Shown here: positions 17,001-24,298 of the stretch, one piece after another | Numbering within the stretch: position 1 is the stretch's first letter | Layout of the letters: each line of letters starts with the position of its first letter | Source of the DNA: Methanobacteriota archaeon | GTDB taxonomy: Archaea > Thermoplasmatota > DTKX01 > VGTL01 | Assembly: GCA_016874675.1 (NCBI GenBank) | Contig: VGTL01000007.1 | Location: 1 to 64,000 of the forward strand | Length of the DNA: 64,000 nucleotides | Direction: 5' to 3' | The notes under the pieces: model-generated | Told to the model about the DNA's origin: nothing | Database searches by the model: none | The model's input: the letters and a program-made list of their open reading frames with translations, nothing else | Position numbers and translations under genes: made by a program

Positions 17001-17205
17001 GTTCGCGAGCCTGGCCGCCTCGTTCTTCAAGGGCGGCAACGTGGCCAAGGCCGACCAGTACCTCGCCAAGGCCGAGGCGAAGCTGGACGAGCTGGAGAAG
17101 GAGGCCCGACCGGCGAAGGCGGAGGGGCCCACCTGCCGCAAGTGCGGGGCCGAGGTCGACCCGGCCTGGATCGTGTGCCCGGAGTGCGAGGCGATGCTGA
17201 AATGA
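14065..17205 (+). CDS. Transmembrane protein: Ig/PKD ectodomain, cytoplasmic zinc ribbon
   Basis: A 1046-residue type I membrane protein. A signal peptide (about residues 1-34, LLISLLLPCLVLPAAPTASA) leads into a beta-rich domain (35-300). Four PKD/Ig-like repeats separated by D-V-N-x-P/A-P linkers follow (VADVNRPP, KKTNVAPT, VTDVNHAP), then a CARDB-like domain near residues 665-750 (EVSLSPGKPREGERIRIKV). A single transmembrane helix (FYFWILMALGAGLIAMAVSAV, about 757-780) is followed by a long basic/proline-rich cytoplasmic region. A helix-turn-helix hairpin pair (about 960-1015) and a C-terminal zinc ribbon (CRKCGAEVDPAWIVCPECE) complete it. An outside sensor joined to an inside metal-binding module suggests signalling or scaffolding, an inference without a known homolog. 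N-x-S/T sequons are frequent in the ectodomain. Confidence 0.85.
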   Translation: MRGKGRARGVLEATLLISLLLPCLVLPAAPTASAREITITSFEDGRTRAEVAFGAAGTDLSLSISMQTGMRTSWAFINISGAPYTGGGKDCPLSPSLDLGADGEPEWRFNGTGYGALGHQYLFPDGSASFQAVFPAAGLNDSMAIRLPAGSTIIDASFDLVPSGFAGPSVSVSVDVGTDGVADWSNSTLAGKASVPGIASLIGSYLSDASPSGADQYGVRYVDVPVRLSCGSAATLSATNLSVRYDVTLTTTNLALKLLALVPGEPGTGNVSVPVRLASGSAGRIIIKDIALQVRPPLHAPDLLDPDPPLSPELFIDENRSARFSVRVQDIYGDPVTLQWFLDLVPVPGETGTSFTLLTNYSSAGRHSVTVTAANDLSEGSLTWWVNVADVNRPPVIRGFAPHAATVGEGFLLNFSVDAYDPDGGQTSYAWYLDGARQSEPGPTWSYRPQLGDAGYHDVDLTVGDVGGGSANLSWNVLVKKTNVAPTVVDFSPASDPVVAEGQALQFRIAASDPNGDPLTYEWVLDGYSAGFGATYNYTPDFSAAGVWVLRALVSDGVFTAGRTWNITVTDVNHAPAARMDRPREGEEYLDTDIILLSARNSTDQDRDPLAFRWYDGETAIAEGVTANVSLTRGPHSIRLVVEDGKGGKGELAVNITVRTVSASTEVSLSPGKPREGERIRIKVVVTNEGDTAMTSVPLELQMDGVRIGGRTVARILPGDNATEFFFWTAEPGRHDLSVSVGNQTSVLYVSVAPGVPAFYFWILMALGAGLIAMAVSAVHFSIQWRRAIREGIIDEGKRRGRRKDQDRGKGQEERKPLGFFNIRLGASPYKERPLEIQTTMPEDRPPQDNIREELTPVRRHYLARQPAPPGKGGPAPSPRGSPVTAGLFAARRSERPLPPPPEASDVELPVAHPAPPESKPSVPSPPPKSKAKLPPPPPPGKGPAPEEPGRAPKKRMKAVEDRLHDLEGRGMDIAAPRRFASLAASFFKGGNVAKADQYLAKAEAKLDELEKEARPAKAEGPTCRKCGAEVDPAWIVCPECEAMLK

Positions 17206-17334
17206 GGGCGCAAGGCGCAGGGCGCAAGGGAAGGCACGAGGGGCAAGGGTCAAGGATGAGCGAGGCAAACGGTCCGTAGATCCCCTTGACCCTTGCGCCT
17301 TGTCCCGTGCGCCTCAAGCCCTGCGCCTTGCGCC
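17206..17334. repeat. Heptamer repeat between convergent genes (R3)
   Basis: Left arm GGCGCAA GGCGCAG GGCGCAA, right arm TTGCGCC TTGTCCC and CTGCGCC TTGCGCC TTAC. The stem would form in transcripts from both converging genes, so this copy could act as a bidirectional 3'-end structure. The minus-strand stop codon lies inside its right edge. Confidence 0.75.
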
Positions 17335-18042
17335 TTACTGGATGTACCGCCCCACCTTCTCCTGCCTCTGGGCCCGCAGGTTCTCGAGCTCCTCCTCGAA
17401 GGAGCGCGTGTCCTCCGAACTGATGAACTCGCCCATCGAGCGCGAGAGGCAGTCGATGCGCCCGATGGTCTCCGAGAAGTCGTTGAACGCCTCGTTCACG
17501 CGGCGGTCGACCTCGCGCATGGTGGAGACGGTGGCGAGGACGGAGGCGTAGCCCTCGAGGGCGTTCGCGAACAGGGTGTTCTCCTGCCTGACGAGCCGGA
17601 GGAGCTCGGAGGGCCTTCGCCGGGCGGCCTCCATCCTCCCGCCCAGGACCGAAAGAAGCCTGCGGCCCGCGGCGAGCTCCCTTGTGCAGTCGTCGGTCGC
17701 GGCCGCGCAGCGGTCCCTGAACTCCGCGTAGCGGGTGCGGAGGCCCTCGAACGCGCCCTCCAGCGACGAGTGGACGTTGCTCAGCGAGTTGTGCATCTCC
17801 ACAAGACGCGGGACGACGGTCTCGGCGCCCCGGCCGCTGCTTTGGGACATCCGGGCGAGCGCCCCGAGCTGGGTGGCCAGGCTCTCGAGCACCTTCCGGG
17901 AGGACTCGAGCCTCCGCTCGAAGTCGTCGATTCCCGCCAGGAGCTCCCTGGCCTCCCCGGTCGAGACGCCCGCCGGCCGGGCCGGCCGGCCCCCGGCTCC
18001 GTCCGCCGCCTTCGCGGCTGCGTTGGGGCGCGCTCCGGGCAT
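17335..18042 (-). CDS. Coiled-coil protein of unknown function
   Basis: A 235-residue protein. The first 28 residues are Ala/Gly/Pro-rich and disordered; the rest is almost continuous helix with heptad-like hydrophobic spacing (for example ELLAGIDDFERRLESSRKV and FEEELENLRAQRQEKVGRYI). There are no catalytic motifs, cysteines are few, and there is no signal peptide. It begins seven bases after the formimidoyltransferase stop, so it is in the same minus-strand operon. A structural or dimeric scaffold role is possible; it is not recognisable as a known family. Confidence 0.65.
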   Translation of the reverse strand: MPGARPNAAAKAADGAGGRPARPAGVSTGEARELLAGIDDFERRLESSRKVLESLATQLGALARMSQSSGRGAETVVPRLVEMHNSLSNVHSSLEGAFEGLRTRYAEFRDRCAAATDDCTRELAAGRRLLSVLGGRMEAARRRPSELLRLVRQENTLFANALEGYASVLATVSTMREVDRRVNEAFNDFSETIGRIDCLSRSMGEFISSEDTRSFEEELENLRAQRQEKVGRYIQ

Positions 18043-18049
18043 CGGCGCC

Positions 18050-18946
18050 TCAGCCCCCGAGGCGCGCCTCGAGCACCTGGTCGGTCGTGAACCCCTGAAG
18101 GGAAAGGTAGTGCGCGGCGCAGTCCACCAGAGCCTCCAGCGGAACGAGCCCCACGACCTCGCTGCGGTGCACCCTCACCCCGGCCCGCCCGGCCTCGGCC
18201 CTCACGGCCTCGAAGGCGGCGGCGATGCCGGTCCGCCTGAAGTCGACCAGGTTCATCGAGACCTGGACCATGCCCTTGCCGGAAAGCTCCAGCCCCAGGG
18301 CGCGCACCGCCGGGAGGCCGCCGTCCTTCTCGCGCACCTTCCTGGCGATGGCCTTGGCGACGTCGAGCCGGTCGGTCTCGAGGTCGACGTTGTAGGCGAT
18401 GAGGGGCGGGCGCGCCCCGACGATGGTGGCCCCGGCAGTGGGGTGCATGCGGGGCTCACCGACGTCGGGCCTCCAGGCCGGCTCGGAGATGTTGAGCTTG
18501 CGGCCCTCGTACTCGCCCCGCCGGACGTCGGGGAGGCTCCGGCGCGCCGGCGACAGGGCGGCCTCCTCGTAGAAATAGACGGGGACGCGCAGCCTCTCCC
18601 AGAGCTCCCGGCCGGCCTGGCGCGCAAGCTCCACCGTCTCGGCCATCGTGATGCCAAGGATGGGGACGAAGGGCAGGACGTCCAGGGCGCCCAGGCGCGG
18701 GTGCTCCCCCCGGTGCCTCTCCATGTCGATGAGCCCCACGGCCACCCCGGCCGCGTCGAGGGCGGCGTGCTTGACCGCCGCCGGCTCCCCGACGAACGTG
18801 AAGACGGAGCGGTTGTGGTCCCGGTCGTATTCCATGTCCAGGAGCTTGACGCCCGGCACGGCGCGTATCGCCGAGGCTATCTTCTCGAGCACCTCCGGCC
18901 GGCGCCCCTCGCTGAAGTTGGGCACGCACTCGACGAGCTGGGTCAT
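18050..18946 (-). CDS. ftcD: Glutamate formimidoyltransferase
   Basis: A 298-residue protein matching the formiminotransferase domain of FTCD, which moves a formimino group from N-formiminoglutamate to tetrahydrofolate. The opening LVECVPNFSEGRRPEVLEKI, the D-x-D-H-N-R-S-V-F-T-F strand (DRDHNRSVFTFVGEP), the catalytic-region HRGEHPRLGALDVLPFVPI and the KVREKDGGLPAVRALGLEL block are all diagnostic. Only the transferase half is present; no cyclodeaminase domain follows. No histidine-utilisation genes are in the window, so the physiological partner is unclear. The start is supported by a TATA box about 30 bases upstream. It is first in a two-gene operon with the coiled-coil protein. Confidence 0.93.
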   Translation of the reverse strand: MTQLVECVPNFSEGRRPEVLEKIASAIRAVPGVKLLDMEYDRDHNRSVFTFVGEPAAVKHAALDAAGVAVGLIDMERHRGEHPRLGALDVLPFVPILGITMAETVELARQAGRELWERLRVPVYFYEEAALSPARRSLPDVRRGEYEGRKLNISEPAWRPDVGEPRMHPTAGATIVGARPPLIAYNVDLETDRLDVAKAIARKVREKDGGLPAVRALGLELSGKGMVQVSMNLVDFRRTGIAAAFEAVRAEAGRAGVRVHRSEVVGLVPLEALVDCAAHYLSLQGFTTDQVLEARLGG

Positions 18947-18974
18947 GCGTATCGGTGGATGGAACGACGGACGG

Positions 18975-18984
18975 ATTTATAAAG
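18975..18984 (-). promoter_or_regulatory. TATA box of ftcD
   Basis: The minus strand reads CTTTATAAAT, about 30 bases before the ATG at 18946, so the message should be leaderless or nearly so. Confidence 0.55.
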
Positions 18985-19058
18985 TTGGTTAGGGGGCCGC
19001 GCGTTCAGGTTGGTCGGGGGGACGCCGGGGGAGCTCTGTCGAGGGGATGTGTCGGGCG

Positions 19059-20216
19059 CTAGGGTCTTCTGCGCCCCTTCCTGCGCGCGGCGAGCTCCAC
19101 TGCGTGGAGCCTGGCCTCGGCCAGCCCGGAGGCCTCCCGCTCCCGGCGGCGGGAGCGCAGGGTCATGTGGACGGCCACTCCCACCGTCATCAGCGAGAAT
19201 ATCATGAGCAAGGCCGCAGTGAGGAGGAGCCAGTCGGTGCCGTCGCCTCCGTCTACAGGGGGGTTCTGACCGTCCACGGGGGCCGGCGGATACCTCAGAA
19301 CCAGCCCGCCGGCCCCGACGCACAGGGCGTAGCTACCGTTGGGGGCGTAGGCTATCGAGCAGATCGAGGCCGTCGTGTTGGTCTCCACCTTCGACAGGGG
19401 CCGGCCCTCCTCGTACATGTAGAGCAGGCCGCCGCGCGCGGCGAGCAGGGCCGTGCGGTTGTCGGGAGACCAGTCGGCGGCGAGCCACTGGTTGGCCGTG
19501 GGGGAGTCCAGCGGGGTGAAGCCGGCTCCGTCGTAGCGGAAGAGGTTGCCCAGCGTGCCGTAGACCAGGGCCGCCCCGCCATCGCGCCTCCAGGACACGC
19601 CCCGGAGGTACTGGTCCGCGACCCCTGTCCCGAGGCGGGCGACCGTCCCGGACTCCGGGTCGTACCGCAGCACGAACGGGAAGTCGCCGCAGACGAACGC
19701 GTAGCGCCCGTCGGGGCGCCAGGACACGCTCGTGAGGGTCCCGTTCACCGCCGGGTCGAGCAGTGTCAGCGCGCTCCCGTTCGTGCGGGCCAGGGTGCCG
19801 TTGTGGCCGACGATGAGGGCGAAGTCGCCCTGCGGGCGCCACTTCGCGTCCTCGAACCAGAGGGTGCGGTTCTGGGGAGCGGCGCGCAAGCCCGCGCCGT
19901 CGTACTCGATGAGCGTGCCCTCCCTGCCGACGAGCAGGGCGCGCGAGCCCGAGGGGTGCCAGCCGATGCCGTTGAGATCGGCCGATGTCCCGGCCGGGGG
20001 CTTCATGAAGAACCGCCCGGTGTACTGCAGCAGGGTCCCGCCCTCGCCGGCGATGAGGGCGAAGGTGTCGCCTTGGACGGGCCGCCACGAGACCGCCCGA
20101 AGGTCCAGCGAGGCCGTGCTCTCGAGGCGCTCGGCCGCCTTTGCCGCCGCCGGGGGGCACTGGAGCTGGACGAGCAGAAGCAGCCCCACGAGTACGAGCG
20201 CGGTCTTGCGGCTCAT
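19059..20216 (-). CDS. Exported beta-propeller protein with C-terminal anchor
   Basis: A 385-residue protein. It has a signal peptide (KTALVLVGLLLLVQLQCPPAAA) and then about six to seven blades of a WD40-like propeller. Blades are marked by recurring pairs of W-x-P/R and GxxGxLxxYxG strands (SWRPVQGDTFALIAGEGGTL, WHPSGSRALLVGREGTLIEY, WRPDGRYAFVCGD, WSPDNRTALLAARGG). A transmembrane helix (LLLTAALLMIFSLMTVGVAV) and a short basic cytoplasmic tail end the protein. The ATG at 20216 overlaps the upstream protease stop by four bases (ATGA); the ORF-track start at 20315 is inside that gene and is rejected. Coupling to a site-2 protease suggests a sensor or substrate of regulated intramembrane proteolysis (inference). 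Confidence 0.8.
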   Translation of the reverse strand: MSRKTALVLVGLLLLVQLQCPPAAAKAAERLESTASLDLRAVSWRPVQGDTFALIAGEGGTLLQYTGRFFMKPPAGTSADLNGIGWHPSGSRALLVGREGTLIEYDGAGLRAAPQNRTLWFEDAKWRPQGDFALIVGHNGTLARTNGSALTLLDPAVNGTLTSVSWRPDGRYAFVCGDFPFVLRYDPESGTVARLGTGVADQYLRGVSWRRDGGAALVYGTLGNLFRYDGAGFTPLDSPTANQWLAADWSPDNRTALLAARGGLLYMYEEGRPLSKVETNTTASICSIAYAPNGSYALCVGAGGLVLRYPPAPVDGQNPPVDGGDGTDWLLLTAALLMIFSLMTVGVAVHMTLRSRRREREASGLAEARLHAVELAARRKGRRRP

Positions 20217-20923
20217 GGTACGATCCCGAAGAAGCCCAAAAACTTGTCGCCCAGGAGCAGGAGCGCCGCGAGCGCCGCCACCAGGCCGATGTAGACGGCG
20301 GGGCTCCACCTCCACACCTTGCTCCCGTCGAACGGGTACACCGGCAGCATGTTGAAGAGCCCCAGGAAGGCGCTGACTATGACCGCGGTGGTGGCGATGT
20401 AGCCGAAGAGCGAGGCGGGGCCAAGAAGGATGGCGAGCGGCAGGCAGATGAAGCCCACGAGGGCGTTCGTGCCCGGCCCCGCGGCCGATATCTTGCCGTT
20501 GTCCCCGGTCGTGACGTTGCCCCGGATCATGACCGCCCCGGGCGCGATGATGAACCAGAACCCGATTATCGACATGAAGAGGCCGATCCCGAGCCAGGTG
20601 TCGGAGCGGCGGAACTCCGCCCAGTGGCCGTACCGGCGCGCAATGAACTTGTGGGCGAGCTCGTGGGTGAACACGCCCAGCATGACCGCGACCAGGGAGA
20701 GCAGGAACACCAATATCGCGATTATCCCCGGGATGGCGCCGAGAACCGCCAGCTTGATCTCGGCCATGGAGAAGATGGCCGAGAGCGCCAGCACCGCGAT
20801 GGTCAGGTCGATTATCTCCTGGGGGCTGGTCACCGGCCCGGGCCCGGGCTGGATGTATAGGACCTCCCGCCCGCCGTACGCCCCCGGGCCGAATATCACC
20901 GGCTCGTCGTCGTCACCCCTCAC
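20213..20923 (-). CDS. M50 site-2-type membrane metalloprotease
   Basis: About 236 residues with four to six transmembrane helices. The zinc motif HExxH appears as GVFTHELAHKFIARRYGH in the membrane, and the third ligand lies in LFNMLPVYPFDGSKVW, the N-x-x-P-x-x-P-x-D-G form of the family NPDG motif. A PDZ domain is absent. Site-2 proteases cleave transmembrane segments of regulators or other membrane proteins. The GTG at 20923 (GTGAGGGGTGACGAC) is chosen because the ORF-track start at 21016 would translate two strong hairpins and repeat DNA into the leader. It is translationally coupled to the beta-propeller gene by an ATGA overlap. Confidence 0.82.
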   Translation of the reverse strand: MRGDDDEPVIFGPGAYGGREVLYIQPGPGPVTSPQEIIDLTIAVLALSAIFSMAEIKLAVLGAIPGIIAILVFLLSLVAVMLGVFTHELAHKFIARRYGHWAEFRRSDTWLGIGLFMSIIGFWFIIAPGAVMIRGNVTTGDNGKISAAGPGTNALVGFICLPLAILLGPASLFGYIATTAVIVSAFLGLFNMLPVYPFDGSKVWRWSPAVYIGLVAALAALLLLGDKFLGFFGIVP

Positions 20924-20931
20924 CAGGACCC

Positions 20932-20996
20932 CCCCGCCGTGAACGGCGGGGCTCCCCCGCCATGCAATGTGACGAACCCCGGACTCAAGTCCGGGG
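20932..20996. repeat. Pair of perfect hairpins upstream of the M50 gene
   Basis: Hairpin 1 is CCCCGCCG-TGAA-CGGCGGGG (20932-20951). Hairpin 2 is CCCCGGACT-CA-AGTCCGGGG (20977-20996). The two stems, 25 bases apart, resemble the subterminal hairpins of IS200/IS605-type elements or the non-autonomous elements derived from them, but no transposase is present. They could also regulate the protease message, since both lie immediately upstream of its GTG start. Confidence 0.55.
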
Positions 20997-21165
20997 CATC
21001 CCTTGCCCCCTCGCACCCTTGCATTCTCACACCCTTTCCCTTGCCCCTTGCCCCTTGCCCCTCAACCCTTGCACCCTTGCTCCCTTGCTGCCTTGCTCCC
21101 TTGCTCCCTTGCTCCCTTGCTCCCGTTCGCCCAGCACCCTGCACCCTGCACCCCGCACCCCGTTC
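20997..21165. repeat. Heptamer/octamer repeat, single-arm copy (R4)
   Basis: Pyrimidine-rich on the plus strand: TTGCCCC x3 (7-bp units), then TTGCTCCC units in tandem (8-bp), then CTGCACC CTGCACC CCGCACC. No purine-rich partner arm is present. It separates the TraB and M50 genes. Confidence 0.7.
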
Positions 21166-21166
21166 T

Positions 21167-22336
21167 TTAGCCAAATCCCATCTGTATAAGGTACGGGAAC
21201 GCCACGAACGTCCCTGTCATGCTCCCGACGTTGGTCAGCGCCGCCACCATCAGCACCCTAATGACCCGGTTGTTGAAAAAATCTTTGGTGCCCTTCGTCT
21301 GGCCGAGGTCCTGCCAGTCCCTCACCGTCGGGGTGCGGAGCTTGGCCTCCACCAGCCCGGAGAACCAGCCGGCGGCCACGCCCGGGTGGATGGCGGTGAA
21401 GGGCGAGGCGATGAACGCCGTCCCGATGGAGTACGGGTGGCCCCGCGCCGCGGCGCAGAAGACCGCCGAGAGGATGGCGTGTATCAGGAACCACCATCCG
21501 AATGCCTCCAGGCTCTTGTTCGGTCCGCTCCGGATGCCTATCCATACGATGAGCACGGCGAGCAGCACCGCGATGCCCCAGCCCAGCACCTTGCCCCAGG
21601 GGAACCCCTTCGGGGGCAGGCGCTCGAGCTCCTCGAGCGAGGGGAGCTTCTCGCCGGAAAGCACCCTCTCGATCTTCTCCTTCACCCCTTTCACGTGGCC
21701 GGCCCCGACGACCGCCAGCACCCTCTTTCCGCGGGAGGCGTCGGCGATGCGGCGGGCGATGTAGGTGTCCCGCTCGAAGAGGAGCACCTCGGCGACGTTG
21801 GGGGCGAGCCGCCGGAGCTCGTTCATCATCGAGCTGAGCGCGTCCTCCTTCATGAGCTCCTTGAGGTCCAGCTCCCTGGCCTCCTCCTCGTAGTCCAGGA
21901 AGGGCAGCTGCAGGAGCGTCCACACGATTCGCAGCTTCTCCCGGGCGGTCATCCGCTTCCAGGCGCGCTTGAGGGTTATCGTGATGTCGCGGTCGGCCAG
22001 GAGCACCCGCGCGCCCCCCTTCTCGGCCGCCCGGATCGCCTCCAGCATCTCGGAGCCGGGCTCGGCGCCGAACTTCTCGCCGAGCCTCCGCTGGTAGGAA
22101 GCGAGGAACGACTGGGCGATGAACACGTAGGCGTTGCGGTCCTTCAAAAGCCGCGTGATGGGTGTGCTCTCCCAGCCCTTCTTGTCGGAGAGCACCTTCA
22201 GCCGGCGCTCGTCGAGCTCCACCGCGACGATGTCGGGCCGGAAGACCTCTATTGCGTCCCTGACCTCCTTGACGCTCGCGGGCGAGACGTGGGCGGTCCC
22301 GACGATGAGGATGTTGTCGCCGACGTTCTCGAACAA
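21167..22336 (-). CDS. TraB/PrgY-family membrane protein
   Basis: A 389-residue TraB-domain protein. The N-terminal soluble domain carries the family motifs VGTAHVSPASV (about residue 12), DIVAVELDERR, and the second GxxH in VVGAGHVKGVKE. The C-terminal part has four or more transmembrane segments (for example KVLGWGIAVLLAVLIVWIGI). In bacteria PrgY inhibits a peptide pheromone, and the fold is related to metal-dependent hydrolases; the archaeal role is unknown. No ATG lies at the N-terminus. The TTG at 22336, directly after the DHH stop, gives the expected N-terminus FENVGDNILIVGTAH and is the best start. It is third in the Lrp-DHH-TraB operon. Confidence 0.85.
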   Translation of the reverse strand: MFENVGDNILIVGTAHVSPASVKEVRDAIEVFRPDIVAVELDERRLKVLSDKKGWESTPITRLLKDRNAYVFIAQSFLASYQRRLGEKFGAEPGSEMLEAIRAAEKGGARVLLADRDITITLKRAWKRMTAREKLRIVWTLLQLPFLDYEEEARELDLKELMKEDALSSMMNELRRLAPNVAEVLLFERDTYIARRIADASRGKRVLAVVGAGHVKGVKEKIERVLSGEKLPSLEELERLPPKGFPWGKVLGWGIAVLLAVLIVWIGIRSGPNKSLEAFGWWFLIHAILSAVFCAAARGHPYSIGTAFIASPFTAIHPGVAAGWFSGLVEAKLRTPTVRDWQDLGQTKGTKDFFNNRVIRVLMVAALTNVGSMTGTFVAFPYLIQMGFG

Positions 22337-22338
22337 TC

Positions 22339-23691
22339 TCAGCCCTCGCCCCGCAATCCGGCCGCCCCAAGGTAAAGCTTGCGGACTGCCCTCCGAGCCA
22401 GGCCGGACCGGCTCTCGTCGGTGCGGGCCCGCCCCAGGACCTCCAGCGGGACCCGGGCGCCGGCGGAGGAGGCGTGGCCGCCGGCGGAGCCCGCCCGGCC
22501 GAAGGCCCTCCGGAGAAGCCGGCCCATGTGCAGCGACGGGTCGTTGGAGCGGGCCGAGACGAAGAGGTCGCCCCGGAGAACGCCAAACACCACCGCGGCC
22601 TTCACGGCCTCGAGCCTCACGAGGAAGTCGGCGGCCACGGCGAGGGAGTCGCGGTCGCGCATCTCGCCCGCGCAGGCGAGGAGGTGACCGCCGTGCATCT
22701 CCCGCGCCCCGATGGCGCGCGCCAAAAGGTCGGCGGTGGAGGAAGGCATCGGCGGCGAGATGAAGCTGCGCATGAGGGCCAGGTCGGCGTGCTCGGCGAG
22801 GTACACCGCCGCCTCCAGGTCGTCGCCGCTGACGTGGCGGGTGAGGTCGTCGGTGTCCGCCTTGACGGCGAAGAGAAGGCCGGCGGCGAGCGCCGGGTCG
22901 GGCCTTATCCAGAGCCGGCGCAGGTAGCCCGAGAGCATCGTGGCCACGGCCCCCACCTGGGGCCGTATGTCGGCGAAGGCGGCCGCCGGGGAGCACCCCC
23001 CGGGGAGCGGGTGGTGGTCGATGACCAGGTCCACCCGGGAGCCCGGGGGAAGGATGTTGTTCTGCCCCGGCAGGGAGGACTCGACGAGCGCCGTGAGGGC
23101 GTGCCGCGCCGAGGCGGCCCGGGCCTCGTCGGCGGTCTTGAGCTGGACCAATGGCGCGTCCAGGGCGGTGACCAGCAGCCGGTTGCCGGGGCGCGCGATC
23201 TCGCCGCCGTAGTAGAGCGCGCAGCGGACCTGGTTTCGGGCGCAGATCCTCTGGAGGGCCACCGCCGAGGAGATGGTGTCCGGGTCGGGGTTGTCGTGGA
23301 GGAACACGGCGACCCCCCTGCGGCCGGCGGGCCGGATGGCCGCCACCAGCCGCCGGGCCAGGCGGCGCCGCTCGAGCTCGGTTATCTCGGAGAGGAAGGT
23401 CGATGCGACCAGGGCGCCCGGCTCGAGCACGAAGTCCGCCCCGGCCGCGACGGCGCGCCGGGACGCCCCCGGCCCCCCGGATTCGGCGAGCACGAGCAGG
23501 TCCGGCCGGCCGGCCCGAAGGGCGCGCACGGCGGCCAGGTTGGCCCGGTCGCTGCCGGTGACGACGAACACGGCGCCGGCGTCCGCCCTGACGGCCAGGG
23601 CCCGCCGGACCCGCTGGGGCCGCTCGCCCCGGGCGGCCAGCGCCACGGCCAGGTCCCGGGCGGTCGGGCCGGTCCCGACTATCGATATCAA
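22339..23691 (-). CDS. DHH/DHHA1 phosphoesterase with TrkA-N-like domain
   Basis: A 450-residue protein. Residues 1-115 form a Rossmann domain (MISIVGTGPTARDLAVALA) like the TrkA-N ligand-binding fold. Residues about 140-300 contain the DHH phosphoesterase signatures FLHDNPDPDTISSA and VIDHHPLPGG plus a later D-x-D-D (KADTDDLTRH), the usual manganese ligands. The C-terminal DHHA1 domain includes GSAGGHASSAGA. This layout is common in archaea and is suggested to act on nucleotides or nucleic acids; the exact substrate cannot be read. It begins one base before the Lrp stop region ends and precedes TraB directly, so it is the middle gene of an operon. Confidence 0.88.
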   Translation of the reverse strand: MISIVGTGPTARDLAVALAARGERPQRVRRALAVRADAGAVFVVTGSDRANLAAVRALRAGRPDLLVLAESGGPGASRRAVAAGADFVLEPGALVASTFLSEITELERRRLARRLVAAIRPAGRRGVAVFLHDNPDPDTISSAVALQRICARNQVRCALYYGGEIARPGNRLLVTALDAPLVQLKTADEARAASARHALTALVESSLPGQNNILPPGSRVDLVIDHHPLPGGCSPAAAFADIRPQVGAVATMLSGYLRRLWIRPDPALAAGLLFAVKADTDDLTRHVSGDDLEAAVYLAEHADLALMRSFISPPMPSSTADLLARAIGAREMHGGHLLACAGEMRDRDSLAVAADFLVRLEAVKAAVVFGVLRGDLFVSARSNDPSLHMGRLLRRAFGRAGSAGGHASSAGARVPLEVLGRARTDESRSGLARRAVRKLYLGAAGLRGEG

Positions 23692-23692
23692 T

Positions 23693-24196
23693 TCAAGCGC
23701 CCCCCCAGGGCGCCTCCTTGTGCGAGCCCATGACTATCTGGACCTCGGTGTCCGTCACACCGTCGATGCGGAGGAAGTCGTCCACGAAGTCCTGGAGCTC
23801 GGCGATGGACACGAAACGGGCGATGACCAGGATGTTCCTCTGGCCGCTGACGCGGTTGACCTCCAGTATGCGCTGGTGGGCCCGGAGATGTTCGACCACG
23901 GACTTGAGCCGGCCCGGCGCCACGGAGAGGTGGATGAACGCCCGGACCGTGTTCTCTATGGCGGCGAAGTTGATCCGCGTGGTGAATCCGAGGATGAGCC
24001 CCCGGTCCGTGAGGGCGCGCACCCGGCGGCGGACGGTCGCCTCGGTGATGTGGAGCGCGGAGGCCATGTCGCTGTAGGTCTCACGGGAGTTCGCAACGAG
24101 CATGGACAGGATGCCCATGTCCGTGTCGTCGACCGGGAGCAGGTCCGGGTCCAGGCCCTTCCACCTCTGCCGCAGGTCCTGCGCTTTTTCCTTCAT
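23693..24196 (-). CDS. Lrp/AsnC-family transcriptional regulator
   Basis: A 167-residue regulator. The HTH (about residues 25-75) reads DMGILSMLVANSRETYSDMASALHITEATVRRRVRAL, a typical AsnC-type N-terminal domain. The C-terminal RAM/AsnC ligand domain follows (VNRVSGQRNILVIARFVSI), with the pattern used for amino-acid or small-ligand sensing. It heads the operon that continues into the DHH and TraB genes, so it may autoregulate them. A possible minus-strand TATA (CTTTATTAG) lies about 80 bases upstream, beyond an A-rich run. Confidence 0.9.
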   Translation of the reverse strand: MKEKAQDLRQRWKGLDPDLLPVDDTDMGILSMLVANSRETYSDMASALHITEATVRRRVRALTDRGLILGFTTRINFAAIENTVRAFIHLSVAPGRLKSVVEHLRAHQRILEVNRVSGQRNILVIARFVSIAELQDFVDDFLRIDGVTDTEVQIVMGSHKEAPWGGA

Positions 24197-24298
24197 CCAC
24201 CCCCCCTTTCGGATGTGTGCAGATTCCGTCTTTTTTTTTGCCCTTCGCGTCGAATATCGAAAGCATCGCGAGCTAATAAAGTTATTGCCATCGGCATG

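Noticed and set aside
20997-21165. Possible CRISPR array or leader in the TTGCTCCC tandem region
   Set aside because: Units are only 7-8 bp with no spacers and no cas genes nearby; it belongs to the heptamer repeat family.
21167-22996. 609-residue form of the TraB protein starting at 22996
   Set aside because: The first 220 residues overlap the DHH gene in another frame and are low-complexity; the TraB fold begins at the TTG at 22336.
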